Part shown: piece after piece, positions 26,006 through 33,636 of the stretch
How positions within the stretch are numbered: the first letter of the stretch is position 1
Layout: every line of letters begins with the position of its first letter
NCBI RefSeq assembly: GCF_001425325.1
Contig: NZ_LMEH01000001.1
Location: 1,039,898-1,103,897, forward strand
Length of the DNA stretch: 64,000 nt
DNA from: Leifsonia sp. Root1293
GTDB lineage: Bacteria > Actinomycetota > Actinomycetes > Actinomycetales > Microbacteriaceae
Reading direction: 5' to 3'
Position numbers and translations under genes: made by a program
The notes under the pieces: model-generated
Told to the model about the DNA's origin: nothing
Seen by the model: the letters and a program-made list of their open reading frames with translations, nothing else
Databases searched by the model: none

Positions 26006-26266
26006 TCAGAGCGCTTTCGCCGCGGCGACGAGGACCTGCGCCAGAGTGGGTACGCCGGCGGCCCGGAAGACCTCGGTGCCGTCAGCCGAGCGCACGATCA
26101 TGGTGGGGGTGGACCTGATGTTCTCTGCCTCTGCGGCATCCATGTTGTTGGCCACGTCGAACTCGGCGACCTCGGCGTCGGGAACGAGCCGCGCCGCCTC
26201 GGCGACGATGGCCCTGGTCTGCATGCACGGCTCGCAGAAGGCGGATGTGTAGAGCTCGAGCAGCAT
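26006..26266 (-). CDS. Small thioredoxin-fold protein
   Basis: 86 aa, close to the minimal thioredoxin/glutaredoxin-like fold. Active-site motif CEPC at residues 11-14 (YTSAFCEPCMQTRAI) and the cis-Pro loop RSTPTMIV. No signal peptide, so a cytosolic thiol-disulfide reductant. TAGACT lies six bases before the ATG (leaderless). It is divergent from orn, with the two -10 boxes about 40 bases apart. Confidence 0.88.
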   Translation of the reverse strand: MLLELYTSAFCEPCMQTRAIVAEAARLVPDAEVAEFDVANNMDAAEAENIRSTPTMIVRSADGTEVFRAAGVPTLAQVLVAAAKAL

Positions 26267-26272
26267 GGTTCC

Positions 26273-26278
26273 AGTCTA
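26273..26278 (-). promoter_or_regulatory. Predicted -10 box (TAGACT) of the thioredoxin-like gene
   Basis: TAGACT, six bases, ATG at 26266. Part of a compact divergent region shared with orn. Confidence 0.6.
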
Positions 26279-26317
26279 CGGAGCGCGACCGGCGAATCGC
26301 GTGTCGCCGGTCGCACG

Positions 26318-26323
26318 TAGACT
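26318..26323 (+). promoter_or_regulatory. Predicted -10 box (TAGACT) of orn
   Basis: TAGACT, six bases, ATG at 26330, giving a leaderless orn mRNA. Confidence 0.6.
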
Positions 26324-26329
26324 CGCCTC

Positions 26330-26950
26330 ATGAGCAGTGGTGTAGATCGACTCGTCTGGGTCGACTGTGAGATGACCGGACTCGACCTCGCCGTCGACGA
26401 ACTCGTGGAGATCGCGATCGTGATCACCGATTACGACCTGAAGCCACTCGACGAGGGCATCAGCATCGTGATCAAGCCAGACGACAGCGCCCTCGAGACC
26501 ATGGGCGACTTCGTGCGCAACATGCACACGGAATCCGGGCTCATCGAAGAGATCCCCCACGGGGTGAGCGTCGCGGATGCCGAGTACCAGGCCATCGAAT
26601 ACGTGCTGAAGCATGTGCCCGCCGACGCGAAGGCTCCTCTCGCCGGGAACAGCATCGGCACCGACCGCACGTTCCTGCATGCCTTCATGCCGCGGCTCGA
26701 CGCCCAGCTGCACTACAGGGTTGTCGACGTGTCCTCCATCAAGGAGCTCGCCCGGCGCTGGTTCCCGCGCATCTACTTCAACGCACCCCCGAAGGCCGGC
26801 GGCCACAGGGCACTGGCCGACATCCTCGAGTCGATCCGCGAGCTCGAGTACTACCGTCGCGCCATGTTCGTGCCCGAGCCCGGGCCCACCTCCGAGGAGG
26901 CTCAGGCGGCCGCGGCATCCGTCGTGTCGGATTTCACCTCCCGGGTGTAA
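26330..26950 (+). CDS. orn: Oligoribonuclease
   Basis: 3'-5' exoribonuclease that degrades di- to pentaribonucleotides at the end of RNA turnover, including linear products of cyclic dinucleotides. 206 aa. DEDDh motifs: VWVDCEMTGLD (Asp12, Glu14), the second Asp in GNSIGTDRTFLH, and the HRALADI motif. Predicted leaderless start at 26330. tRNA-His lies 62 bases downstream on the same strand. Confidence 0.96.
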   Translation: MSSGVDRLVWVDCEMTGLDLAVDELVEIAIVITDYDLKPLDEGISIVIKPDDSALETMGDFVRNMHTESGLIEEIPHGVSVADAEYQAIEYVLKHVPADAKAPLAGNSIGTDRTFLHAFMPRLDAQLHYRVVDVSSIKELARRWFPRIYFNAPPKAGGHRALADILESIRELEYYRRAMFVPEPGPTSEEAQAAAASVVSDFTSRV

Positions 26951-27012
26951 TACACTTCTCTAGTTGCCTTTCGCGCAGCGCCGGTCTTCCGGAGCTCGTC
27001 GGCAGGCGCATG

Positions 27013-27085
27013 GTGGGTATAGCTCAGTTGGTAGAGCGCCTGGTTGTGGTCCAGGAGGTCGCGGGTTCAAGCCCCGTTACTCACC
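27013..27085 (+). tRNA. tRNA-His (anticodon GUG)
   Basis: Cloverleaf with acceptor GTGGGTA/TACTCAC, D arm GCTC...GAGC, anticodon loop TTGTGGT with anticodon GTG, T arm GCGGG TTCAAGC CCCGT. The base before position 1 is G (27012) and the discriminator is C (27085), giving the extra G-1:C73 pair typical of tRNA-His. CCA not encoded. Confidence 0.97.
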
Positions 27086-27090
27086 CAGTG

Positions 27091-27116
27091 AAGGCCCCGG
27101 AGAGATCCGGGGCCTT
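27091..27116 (+). terminator. Terminator after tRNA-His
   Basis: Perfect 11-base stem AAGGCCCCGGA/TCCGGGGCCTT with a GAGA loop, followed by a short T run, six bases after the tRNA. Confidence 0.9.
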
Positions 27117-27155
27117 TCCCATACGTTGAGAACGTGGATGTGGATGGAGGCCGAC

Positions 27156-27458
27156 GTGGCGAACCGCACCAGCACGGCGCGAGTCGTGGACATCGCCGTA
27201 ACAGTGCTCCTGATGCTCGTCTCGATCGCGCTGGCCCTGGCCTTCTTCTCCGCCGGACTGCTCTGGGCGCTCGACTCCAGTCCGAACACCATCGGATTCG
27301 TTCTCGGCGTCTACGGCCCGATCCTGGCCGCCATCGCCGGTGTCATCGTCGGGATCATCATGCTCGTTCGCGACCGCAGCGGGATCGTCGCCCCCTTCGC
27401 CGCCATCGTGCTGTCGATAGCCCTGTGGTGGATCGGCAGCGCCCTCGTGGCTGCATGA
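27156..27458 (+). CDS. Small membrane protein (100 aa)
   Basis: Three predicted membrane helices (residues about 11-37, 43-66 and 74-96) with almost no soluble part. Not assigned to a family. The GTG at 27156 is chosen over ATG codons at 27138 and 27144 because GGAGG lies 5 bases upstream of it. Followed after 12 bases by the metallopeptidase-like gene, so probably one operon. Confidence 0.7.
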   Translation: MANRTSTARVVDIAVTVLLMLVSIALALAFFSAGLLWALDSSPNTIGFVLGVYGPILAAIAGVIVGIIMLVRDRSGIVAPFAAIVLSIALWWIGSALVAA

Positions 27459-27470
27459 CACGATGAGCCC

Positions 27471-27818
27471 ATGGAACTGAACGCGGAGGAATTCGAAGCG
27501 CTCGTCATCGACGAGCTCGACGAGCTTCCCGACGACATGGTCGACGGACTCGACAACGTGATCTTCGTCGTGGAGGACCGCCCCGAAGACGGCTCGCTCG
27601 ACCTCCTCGGCCTCTACGACGGCGTGGCTCTCACCGAGCGCGGCCAGTACGGCTTCGGCGAAATGCCCGATCGCATCATCCTCTACCGCGAGCCGCTGCT
27701 CGCGATCTGCGACGACGAGGACGCGCTCCGCGACGAGATCCACATCACCCTCGTGCACGAGATCGCTCACTTCTACGGAATCGACGACGACCGCCTGCAC
27801 GACCTCGGCTGGGCTTGA
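27471..27818 (+). CDS. Zincin-like metallopeptidase family protein
   Basis: 115 aa. The motif HEIAHFYGID (His96, Glu97, His100) is a compact HEXXH zinc site near the C terminus. Residues 1-60 are strongly acidic (LVIDELDELPDDMVDGLDN). This fits the minimal zincin family formerly called DUF1025, widespread in actinobacteria with no known substrate. It has no signal peptide. ATG at 27471 follows the small membrane protein. Confidence 0.85.
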   Translation: MELNAEEFEALVIDELDELPDDMVDGLDNVIFVVEDRPEDGSLDLLGLYDGVALTERGQYGFGEMPDRIILYREPLLAICDDEDALRDEIHITLVHEIAHFYGIDDDRLHDLGWA

Positions 27819-27861
27819 CCTCCGCAGAGTGTGGCGGTCGGCCGAGACCGATGCGCCGGGT

Positions 27862-27867
27862 TAACCT
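27862..27867 (+). promoter_or_regulatory. Predicted -10 box (TAACCT) of the S11-like gene
   Basis: TAACCT, six bases, ATG at 27874. Predicted leaderless. Confidence 0.55.
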
Positions 27868-27873
27868 GATGGC

Positions 27874-29127
27874 ATGGACTTCCGCCCCGGCCGATTCTTC
27901 GGCATCCTCATCGGCGTGGTCGTCATCCTCGGGATCGGCGTGTACGGCCCGGTGACCTTGTTGGCACCGCTCCCGGCTGTGACCGCCGAGGTGCTCAGCC
28001 CCGCCAATCCCGCATCCGACGCGAAGCCACCCACCCTCCCGTCCGACGGAGCCAGTGCGGTGATCGCCGTCGGCGAGAGCACGCCCTTCGCAGTCGCCGG
28101 AACGCCGGATGCCGTTCCGATCGCCGGCATCGCGAAGGTGATCGCCGCGCTCGTCACCATCGAGGAGAAGCCCCTGGCGGTCGGCAAGGCCGGCGACAAG
28201 ATCACCATCGCAACCGCCGACTACGCCGGCTACATCGAGTACAGCAAGGAGGGCGCACGCACCCTCCCCGTCTTCCGCGGCGAGAAGTGGACGGAGCAGC
28301 AGGTGCTGCAGGCCGTCCTGCTCGGCTCCAGCAACAACCACGCCGACACCCTCGTGCGGTGGGCGTTCGGATCTGTCGACGCCTACGTCGAGACCGCCAA
28401 CGCGTGGCTCGCGAAGAACGGCATGAAGAACACCACAGTCGCCGACGCCACGGGCCTCAGCGGCGACACTGTCGGAACAGCATCCGACGCCGCCGTGCTC
28501 GGCGCGCTCCTGAGCGAGCAGCCGACCCTGCACGACATCCTGTCGAAGCCAGCCACCGCCCTGGTCAATGCCCGCGGGGTGGAGAACACGACAGACTTCT
28601 TCTCGGACCTCGGCGTGTTCGGCATCTCGCGGAGCTTCACCGACCCCGCAGGCGTCTGCTATCTGTTCACGAAGACAATCGGAGAGGGTGATTCAGCCGT
28701 CACAGTCTCGGGCGCCTTCATCCGCCAGCCCGACTACGACACCCTGGCGAGCGGAATCGCCGCATTCGCGGAGAGCGCCGAGACGAGCGCGGAACCCGTC
28801 GACGTGATCTCCGAGTCCACCGCCTACGTCCACTTCCGTGCGCCGTGGGGCGCCCAGGCCGACGGAGTCACCGGCAAGGCCGTCACGAGGTCCGCCTGGA
28901 AGTCCGGTTCGTCATCGACGACCGTCGAGGTCGACGAGTTCAGCACGAAGTCGGAGGGCGCGCTCGTCGGTCACGTGCGCGTCGGCGACGGGGCGGCATC
29001 CGTGGCCCTGAAGCTCTCGAAGCCCATCCGGGATCCCGGCCTGGGCTGGAGGCTCATGAATCCGATCCCGATGGTGCAGTCGCTCATCGAGTCGCAGACG
29101 TCTGGCTCCGAAGCCGCGGAGCAGTAG
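27874..29127 (+). CDS. D-alanyl-D-alanine carboxypeptidase homologue lacking the catalytic serine
   Basis: 417 aa with one N-terminal membrane anchor (about residues 10-32) and an outer domain of the S11 (DacA/DacB) fold. The SXXK box appears as GIAK: Gly85 stands where the serine nucleophile belongs, while Lys88 remains. The second box SSN (152-154) is intact, but the third box reads KTI (267-269) instead of KTG. The C-terminal domain is a beta-rich region as in penicillin-binding proteins. The protein probably binds peptidoglycan or regulates other enzymes rather than cleaving D-Ala-D-Ala. A strong hairpin follows the gene. Confidence 0.75.
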   Translation: MDFRPGRFFGILIGVVVILGIGVYGPVTLLAPLPAVTAEVLSPANPASDAKPPTLPSDGASAVIAVGESTPFAVAGTPDAVPIAGIAKVIAALVTIEEKPLAVGKAGDKITIATADYAGYIEYSKEGARTLPVFRGEKWTEQQVLQAVLLGSSNNHADTLVRWAFGSVDAYVETANAWLAKNGMKNTTVADATGLSGDTVGTASDAAVLGALLSEQPTLHDILSKPATALVNARGVENTTDFFSDLGVFGISRSFTDPAGVCYLFTKTIGEGDSAVTVSGAFIRQPDYDTLASGIAAFAESAETSAEPVDVISESTAYVHFRAPWGAQADGVTGKAVTRSAWKSGSSSTTVEVDEFSTKSEGALVGHVRVGDGAASVALKLSKPIRDPGLGWRLMNPIPMVQSLIESQTSGSEAAEQ

Positions 29128-29167
29128 AGGCGCCCACATTCAGGCCGACTGCCGCGATCGCGCGACA

Positions 29168-29209
29168 GCCGACCAGCCGATCACGAGATCGGCTGATCGG
29201 CTGGTCGGC
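29168..29209. terminator. Terminator: perfect 16-base inverted repeat
   Basis: Arms of 16 bases (GCCGACCAGCCGATCA and its exact complement) flank a 10-base loop in the 96-base gap between two convergent genes. It should terminate both. Confidence 0.8.
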
Positions 29210-29223
29210 TCATCGCATCAGAC

Positions 29224-29475
29224 TCAGAAGGTCTCGTCCTCGGACTCGACGGGGTCGGAGTCGCCGGAGTCGAAGGTGTAGCGCACGTGCAGCTGGTCGT
29301 TGACCTGACGCTCGTCTCCGGCGTCGTACCAGAACAGCGACTCCAGGCCGTCGACGGCGGCGACCATGCCGATGCGCTTCTCGGCGGATCCGCCGATGAG
29401 GACGCGGGTCTCGACCTCGCCCTCGAGGGGTCCGTCGGTGAACTCGGCGATGTACGAGACGTCTGGTGTAGTCAT
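29224..29475 (-). CDS. Small acidic hypothetical protein (83 aa)
   Basis: Not recognised. Short soluble protein of predicted beta strands (VSYIAEFTDGPLEGEVETRVL ... LESLFWYDAGDE) with a strongly acidic C terminus. TAAGTT followed by GGAGGG and the ATG gives both a -10 box and a ribosome site, so it has its own promoter although it follows the kinase gene by only 18 bases. Function unknown. Confidence 0.75.
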   Translation of the reverse strand: MTTPDVSYIAEFTDGPLEGEVETRVLIGGSAEKRIGMVAAVDGLESLFWYDAGDERQVNDQLHVRYTFDSGDSDPVESEDETF

Positions 29476-29481
29476 CCCTCC

Positions 29482-29487
29482 AACTTA
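29482..29487 (-). promoter_or_regulatory. Predicted -10 box (TAAGTT) of the 83-aa gene
   Basis: TAAGTT, six bases (GGAGGG), ATG at 29475. It lies in the 18-base gap after the kinase gene. Confidence 0.5.
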
Positions 29488-29493
29488 CTCGTC

Positions 29494-30057
29494 TCAGTCG
29501 CTGCGCACTCGCACGTCGGCACGGGTTGACGGATGCTCCAGTTCCACGTACCGCCGCCATTGGGAGTCCCATTCGTCCCAGTGCGCGTCGAAGGCCCCGC
29601 CATCCCGATCCAGCGCACGGCGTTTGCGCACCGCATCCGATGCCTCGATCCAGATCCCGATGCTGCCCAGCGCCGCACCGGTGGCCGTGAGAGTGCCGCA
29701 GCCCTCCACGATGAGCGATCGGGACGCCGGCACCTCGTGCCACTCGGCTGGAGCATCGCGTGTCCAGTCCCAGCGCCGCCACCCACCAGCACGCCCCGTT
29801 GATCGCGGAGCCAACAACTCCGTTGAGACAGCGGCAGAGGCGGCACCCAAGCCCGACCAGCCCGGATAGATGTCGTCGAGCCGCACGAGGACGGGCCTGT
29901 TCGCGGCGTCGCGCCATGCGCCTCGGAGGCTGTCGGCGAAGGTCGACTTCCCCGACCCACTCGGTCCGTCGATGAGCACCGTGACCGGATGCTGTGCCGT
30001 CGCCACCCGATCCAGCACGTGCTCGAGCGCCGCACTCGGGTCGACCCACTCAGGCAA
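29494..30057 (-). CDS. P-loop kinase-like ATPase of unknown substrate
   Basis: 187 aa. Walker A GPSGSGKST near residues 31-39, followed by LVRLDDIYPGW, the acidic DD segment of uridine-kinase-like enzymes, and a lid-like RKRRALDRDGG. The rest is Trp-rich. TTG start at 30057 with GGAG about 8 bases upstream, overlapping the end of ecfT by 8 bases, so translation is coupled to the transporter. As last gene of a TPP-riboswitch operon it may phosphorylate a thiamine precursor or salvage product, but it does not resemble ThiD, ThiM or ThiN. A general nucleoside kinase is the alternative. Confidence 0.8.
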   Translation of the reverse strand: MPEWVDPSAALEHVLDRVATAQHPVTVLIDGPSGSGKSTFADSLRGAWRDAANRPVLVRLDDIYPGWSGLGAASAAVSTELLAPRSTGRAGGWRRWDWTRDAPAEWHEVPASRSLIVEGCGTLTATGAALGSIGIWIEASDAVRKRRALDRDGGAFDAHWDEWDSQWRRYVELEHPSTRADVRVRSD

Positions 30058-30847
30058 GGACGAAGCTCCAGGTGCCAGCCCAGACCGCCGCGGCGACGGC
30101 CAGGATGGCGATGGCGGCCCCGATCATCACCAGGACCACTTCACGCCCGCCGAACGTCGATGGCCTGGCCCAACTGCGCTCGACGTCGTCGGCGCCGAAT
30201 CCCCTGGCCTCCATCGCCGTCGCGAGCTTGCTGCCTCGCCGCACCGAGATCACGAGCATGGCGAACGCCTGACCCGCGAAGCGGCGAAGAGCGCCGACGG
30301 GGCCCCGCGCATCCGCGACCCCCCGCGCCCGACGTGCGAGGCCGAGAGAGCGCCAGTCCTCGATGCCGAGGCCGACGAGCCGCAGCCCGGCCAAGGCCCC
30401 GAGCACGAAACGGGAGGGCAGCCGCACCACCTGGGCGAGGCCGTCGGCGAGGTCGGTGGGGTCGGTGGTGGCGAGCAGCACGATGCCCGGCAGCCCGATC
30501 GCCAGCACACGCAGCATGATCGCGAGGCCGAGCCCGAGCGAGCCCTCTGTGACCGTGATGAATCCCCACTGCCAGAGAACGGCACCGGAGTCGACGCCGT
30601 AGAGCACCGTGGTGAGTCCGGCCAGCGGTGCAGCGATCCAGAGCGGAGACGTGCGGAGCCAGAACTGACGAGCACTCAGACCGGCGAAGCCGAGCAGCAC
30701 GGCCTCGAGCGCCAGCGCGACGGCGGCGGACACCACGTCGATCGAGAGCAGAAGCGTGATGCTGATGAGCAGGGCGGCCGCAAGCTTGGCGACGGGGTTG
30801 ATGCGCGCCACGAGGCTGGGCCTGATCGTCGGAGTCAGAAGGCTCAC
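30050..30847 (-). CDS. ECF transporter transmembrane subunit (EcfT/CbiQ)
   Basis: Energy-coupling membrane subunit, 265 aa, with five or six hydrophobic segments. The coupling helices near the C terminus carry the Ala-Arg-Gly signatures (LARRARGVADARG and MEARGF) that contact the ATPases. GTG at 30847 overlaps the ATPase stop (GTGA). Order on the minus strand is S component, fused ATPase, EcfT, kinase, all overlapping: one translationally coupled operon behind a TPP riboswitch. Probably imports thiamine or hydroxymethylpyrimidine. Confidence 0.92.
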   Translation of the reverse strand: MSLLTPTIRPSLVARINPVAKLAAALLISITLLLSIDVVSAAVALALEAVLLGFAGLSARQFWLRTSPLWIAAPLAGLTTVLYGVDSGAVLWQWGFITVTEGSLGLGLAIMLRVLAIGLPGIVLLATTDPTDLADGLAQVVRLPSRFVLGALAGLRLVGLGIEDWRSLGLARRARGVADARGPVGALRRFAGQAFAMLVISVRRGSKLATAMEARGFGADDVERSWARPSTFGGREVVLVMIGAAIAILAVAAAVWAGTWSFVLA

Positions 30848-32334
30848 CGCGCCACCTCCGCGATCGAGCCGGACGTGAACGAGAACTCGGCGTCGGCTAT
30901 GGCATCGACCACATGCTGGTCGTGGGTGACGGCGACGACGGCGGTCCCGTCGTCGAGCAGGTCGGCGAGCAGCGCGATCAGCTCTGCCCACGTGTTCGCG
31001 TCCTGTCCGAATGTGGGTTCGTCGAGCACGAGCATCCGGGGCACCGTCGCGAGCACTGTGGCCACGGAGAGCCGGCGCTTCTCCCCACCGGAGAGCGTGA
31101 AGGGGTTCGCCTCGGCGAGACGGCTCAGTCTCAGCCGTTCGAGCAACCCGTCCGCCCGTGCCGTCGCCGTGGCCGCATCGAGTCGGAGCGCCCGCGGTCC
31201 GACGAGCAGTTCAGCACGCACGGTCGGTGCGAGGAACTGATGCTCCGGGTCCTGGAACACCGTGCCGATCCGCGGCAGCAGTTCACGACTGCGCCAGCGG
31301 TGCGGCGACGCATCCAGACCCGCCGCGAGCACCGGGTTCGCGTGCACGGAGCCCGAGACCGGCGCCAGCAGTCCGGCGATCGTCAGCGCCGTGGTGGACT
31401 TGCCCGAGCCGTTCGCGCCGGTGAGTGCGAGAGCCCGCCCGGCTGCCACACCGAATCCGATGCCGGAGGCCGCGATCTCCGGCCGTCGAGAGGCGAACGG
31501 CGTTCGTCCGACGGCGAGATCGGCGACGGTGAGAACGGATGCCGCAGGCCCGGATGCGCGCCGCCGCACCGGTGCGCGGGGAGGACGACCAGGGACCCAC
31601 ACGCCGGCGGCGGCGAGGCGCTCACCCTGTGCGGCCATCACGGCGTCTGGCGAGCCGTCGGCGAGCAGGCCTCCGGCCGGATCGAGCACGATCATCCGGT
31701 CGACGACCGGCAGCCAGACGTCCACCCGGTGCTCCACGACGATGAGCGTCGCGCCGGAGCCGGCGATGGACCTCTCGACGGCATCCCGAACCTCGCGCAC
31801 GCCGTCGGGGTCGAGATTCGCCGTCGGCTCATCGAGCAGCACGAGGCCCGGGCGCATCGCCAGCACGCCGGCCAGGGCCAGCCGTTGCTTCTGGCCACCG
31901 GAGAGCGCCGAGGTCGGGGCATCGAGGGGCAGCTCGAGTCCGACCTGGTCCAGTGCCTCGCCGACGCGTCGCCAGATCTCGTCGCGTGGAACTCCGAGGT
32001 TCTCGCATCCGAAGGCGACGTCGTCACCCACGCGCGCCAGCACCAACTGCGAGTCCGGATCCTGCAGCACGAGCCCGGCGCGGCCCCGCCGGTCACGCGG
32101 ATCCGCCCCGTCGATCGCGAGTCGGCCGATCTCCTCACCCTCGTCGTCGCCGCCGAGCACCCCGGCCAGAGCCGCGAGCAGCGTGCTCTTTCCCGCACCG
32201 GACGGGCCGAGGAGGAGAACCCGCTCCCCCGGCTCGATGACCAGGTCGAGCCCCGAGACGGCGTGCGAACGGCGGCCGGCATGACGCCACCCCCATCCGT
32301 CCGCCGTCACGCGGGCTCCGGATCGGCTCGTCAC
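30844..32334 (-). CDS. ECF transporter ATPase, two ABC domains in one chain
   Basis: 496 aa. Domain 1: Walker A GPSGAGKST (residues 43-51), signature LSGGQKQR, Walker B LVLLDEPTANLD. Domain 2: Walker A GANGSGKST, signature LSGGEKRR, Walker B MLVLDEPTFGQD. It is thus an EcfA1-EcfA2 fusion, as in YkoD. GTG at 32334 overlaps the stop of the S component. It energises uptake by the YkoE-type substrate subunit. Confidence 0.94.
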   Translation of the reverse strand: MTSRSGARVTADGWGWRHAGRRSHAVSGLDLVIEPGERVLLLGPSGAGKSTLLAALAGVLGGDDEGEEIGRLAIDGADPRDRRGRAGLVLQDPDSQLVLARVGDDVAFGCENLGVPRDEIWRRVGEALDQVGLELPLDAPTSALSGGQKQRLALAGVLAMRPGLVLLDEPTANLDPDGVREVRDAVERSIAGSGATLIVVEHRVDVWLPVVDRMIVLDPAGGLLADGSPDAVMAAQGERLAAAGVWVPGRPPRAPVRRRASGPAASVLTVADLAVGRTPFASRRPEIAASGIGFGVAAGRALALTGANGSGKSTTALTIAGLLAPVSGSVHANPVLAAGLDASPHRWRSRELLPRIGTVFQDPEHQFLAPTVRAELLVGPRALRLDAATATARADGLLERLRLSRLAEANPFTLSGGEKRRLSVATVLATVPRMLVLDEPTFGQDANTWAELIALLADLLDDGTAVVAVTHDQHVVDAIADAEFSFTSGSIAEVAR

Positions 32335-32996
32335 AGCGCGGCGGCATCCGTTTCGATGGATCGTGTCTCCCGGCCCGCCGCGAACCTGCTGAGCGCACCG
32401 GTGCGTGCGAGACCCCGCATCGCGAACCACGAGAGCAGTCCGGCCAGGACGACGCCCGAGACCACGGCCGACACGATGTAGACGAGCTTGTACTGCAGCT
32501 CGAGGGCGGCGTAGCTCGTGAACGTCGTGTCGAGCAGGCCGACGGCCACACCCGCTCCGGCGCCGGCGAGCAGGGCGACACCCAGGCTGAAGCTGCGATA
32601 CAGGAAGATGGCGAAGACGATCTCGGCTCCGAGGCCTTCGATGAGACCCCAGATGAGTGTGGAGAAGCCCCACTGCGTTCCGATGATCATCGACACGACG
32701 GCTGCCACCAGTTCGGTGTAGATCGCCGCACCCGGTTTGCGGATGACGAGCCCGCCGAGCACCCCGGCGAAGAGCCATCCGCCGGCGAGCAGGCCCTCGA
32801 GCCCCGGCGTGAAGGCGAGAACTCCCGAGAGTGGGGTCCACGCGAGGCCCCAGGCCCAGAAGATGACCCCAGACGCGACGCCGATGACACTGGCGACGAC
32901 GATGTCGACGACCCTCCATCGGAAACGACCCGGTCGGGATGTGCGGGTCGACCTCGTCGAGTCGACGTCGGAGATGGTGCTGTTCGTGTTCTGCAC
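32331..32996 (-). CDS. ECF transporter S component, YkoE-like (thiamine/HMP)
   Basis: Substrate-binding membrane subunit, 221 aa, with about five or six helices (VVDIVVASVIGVASGVIFW ... AIYTELVAAVVSMIIGTQWG ... GLGAEIVFAIF). This matches YkoE, the hydroxymethylpyrimidine/thiamine subunit. GTG at 32996 is chosen; a GTG 36 bases upstream would add 12 residues but has no ribosome site. The TPP riboswitch directly upstream independently supports the substrate. Confidence 0.9.
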   Translation of the reverse strand: MQNTNSTISDVDSTRSTRTSRPGRFRWRVVDIVVASVIGVASGVIFWAWGLAWTPLSGVLAFTPGLEGLLAGGWLFAGVLGGLVIRKPGAAIYTELVAAVVSMIIGTQWGFSTLIWGLIEGLGAEIVFAIFLYRSFSLGVALLAGAGAGVAVGLLDTTFTSYAALELQYKLVYIVSAVVSGVVLAGLLSWFAMRGLARTGALSRFAAGRETRSIETDAAAL

Positions 32997-33049
32997 TGTC
33001 GTGCCCTTTCGCTGAAGCGGAAAAGAGGGCACGGGAATTGAGATGATCT

Positions 33050-33136
33050 GCCTCCCTGCGCTGGCATGATCCAGATCAGGTTCGACGGTCGAAGGTTGAG
33101 AACCTTCCTCTCAGCCCGGCATACCGGACTCCCGTG
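33050..33136 (-). promoter_or_regulatory. TPP riboswitch (THI element)
   Basis: On the minus strand the leader contains the conserved blocks CTGAGAGG and, 23 bases further, ACCTGATCTGGATCATGCCAG ending in GCAGGGAGG, the hallmark of the thiamine pyrophosphate aptamer. It ends about 54 bases before the S-component start, leaving room for sequestration of the ribosome site. High TPP should switch off uptake. Confidence 0.95.
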
Positions 33137-33146
33137 TTCGAGACCG

Positions 33147-33152
33147 AGTCTA
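33147..33152 (-). promoter_or_regulatory. Predicted -10 box (TAGACT) of the TPP operon
   Basis: TAGACT lies about 10 bases before the riboswitch 5' end, so transcription would start just ahead of the aptamer's P1 stem. Confidence 0.6.
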
Positions 33153-33216
33153 GACCCACGCGTGCTGCGGTGGCGTCAGGCTGCAGTCTCGCGACGTCTC
33201 CAGCGCGGGAAGCGGG

Positions 33217-33573
33217 TCAGTGCTTGAGCGCGCGGATGATCCGGCGCAGCGCCCAGCCCGCGACGGCGACGAAGGGCACGCCGACAGTGAGCAGCGCGAT
33301 GGTGTTCGGCTCGAAGCGGGTGCTGCTCCCCCGGCTGATGTAGGCGCCGATCGGGATGGAGTATCCCCCTCCGCCGCCGCCGGAACCGACGCCCTTGAGG
33401 TTGGCGACCTTGGAGTGGCCCGTCGCCTCGTCGATGCTGCCACCGCCGAAGCCGTACCAGACGATGGCGACCGGGACGATGGTCGAGCCTCCGAGTTCGA
33501 CAGGAGACCCGTAGGCCGCCTGCACTCCGAAGTCCTTGGCCGAATCAGCGAGCTGTGCAACGAGGTTGGTCAT
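33217..33573 (-). CDS. GerW/YtfJ-family protein
   Basis: 118 aa. The AYGSPVELGGSTIVPVAIV segment and the Gly-rich loop ending YSIPIGAYI are the pattern of the GerW (YtfJ) family, known from spore germination in Bacillus but also widespread in non-sporulating actinobacteria. A hydrophobic C-terminal segment (TIALLTVGVPFVAVAGWAL) with a basic end may anchor it to the membrane. TAGCGT six bases before the ATG predicts a leaderless mRNA. Cellular role unknown here. Confidence 0.75.
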   Translation of the reverse strand: MTNLVAQLADSAKDFGVQAAYGSPVELGGSTIVPVAIVWYGFGGGSIDEATGHSKVANLKGVGSGGGGGGYSIPIGAYISRGSSTRFEPNTIALLTVGVPFVAVAGWALRRIIRALKH

Positions 33574-33579
33574 GGATTC

Positions 33580-33585
33580 ACGCTA
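33580..33585 (-). promoter_or_regulatory. Predicted -10 box (TAGCGT) of the GerW-like gene
   Basis: TAGCGT, six bases, ATG at 33573. Confidence 0.5.
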
Positions 33586-33636
33586 CCCCGCCCTCCCCTG
33601 GGGCGGTAGGGCAGTCGGGGGAATCTGCGTCGGACC

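Noticed and set aside
29128-29223. Possible small RNA in the hairpin region after the S11-like gene
   Set aside because: A perfect hairpin between convergent genes is better explained as a shared terminator; no promoter is seen.
30913-32481. A 522-codon open frame on the plus strand
   Set aside because: Antisense to the fused ECF ATPase; low-complexity composition.
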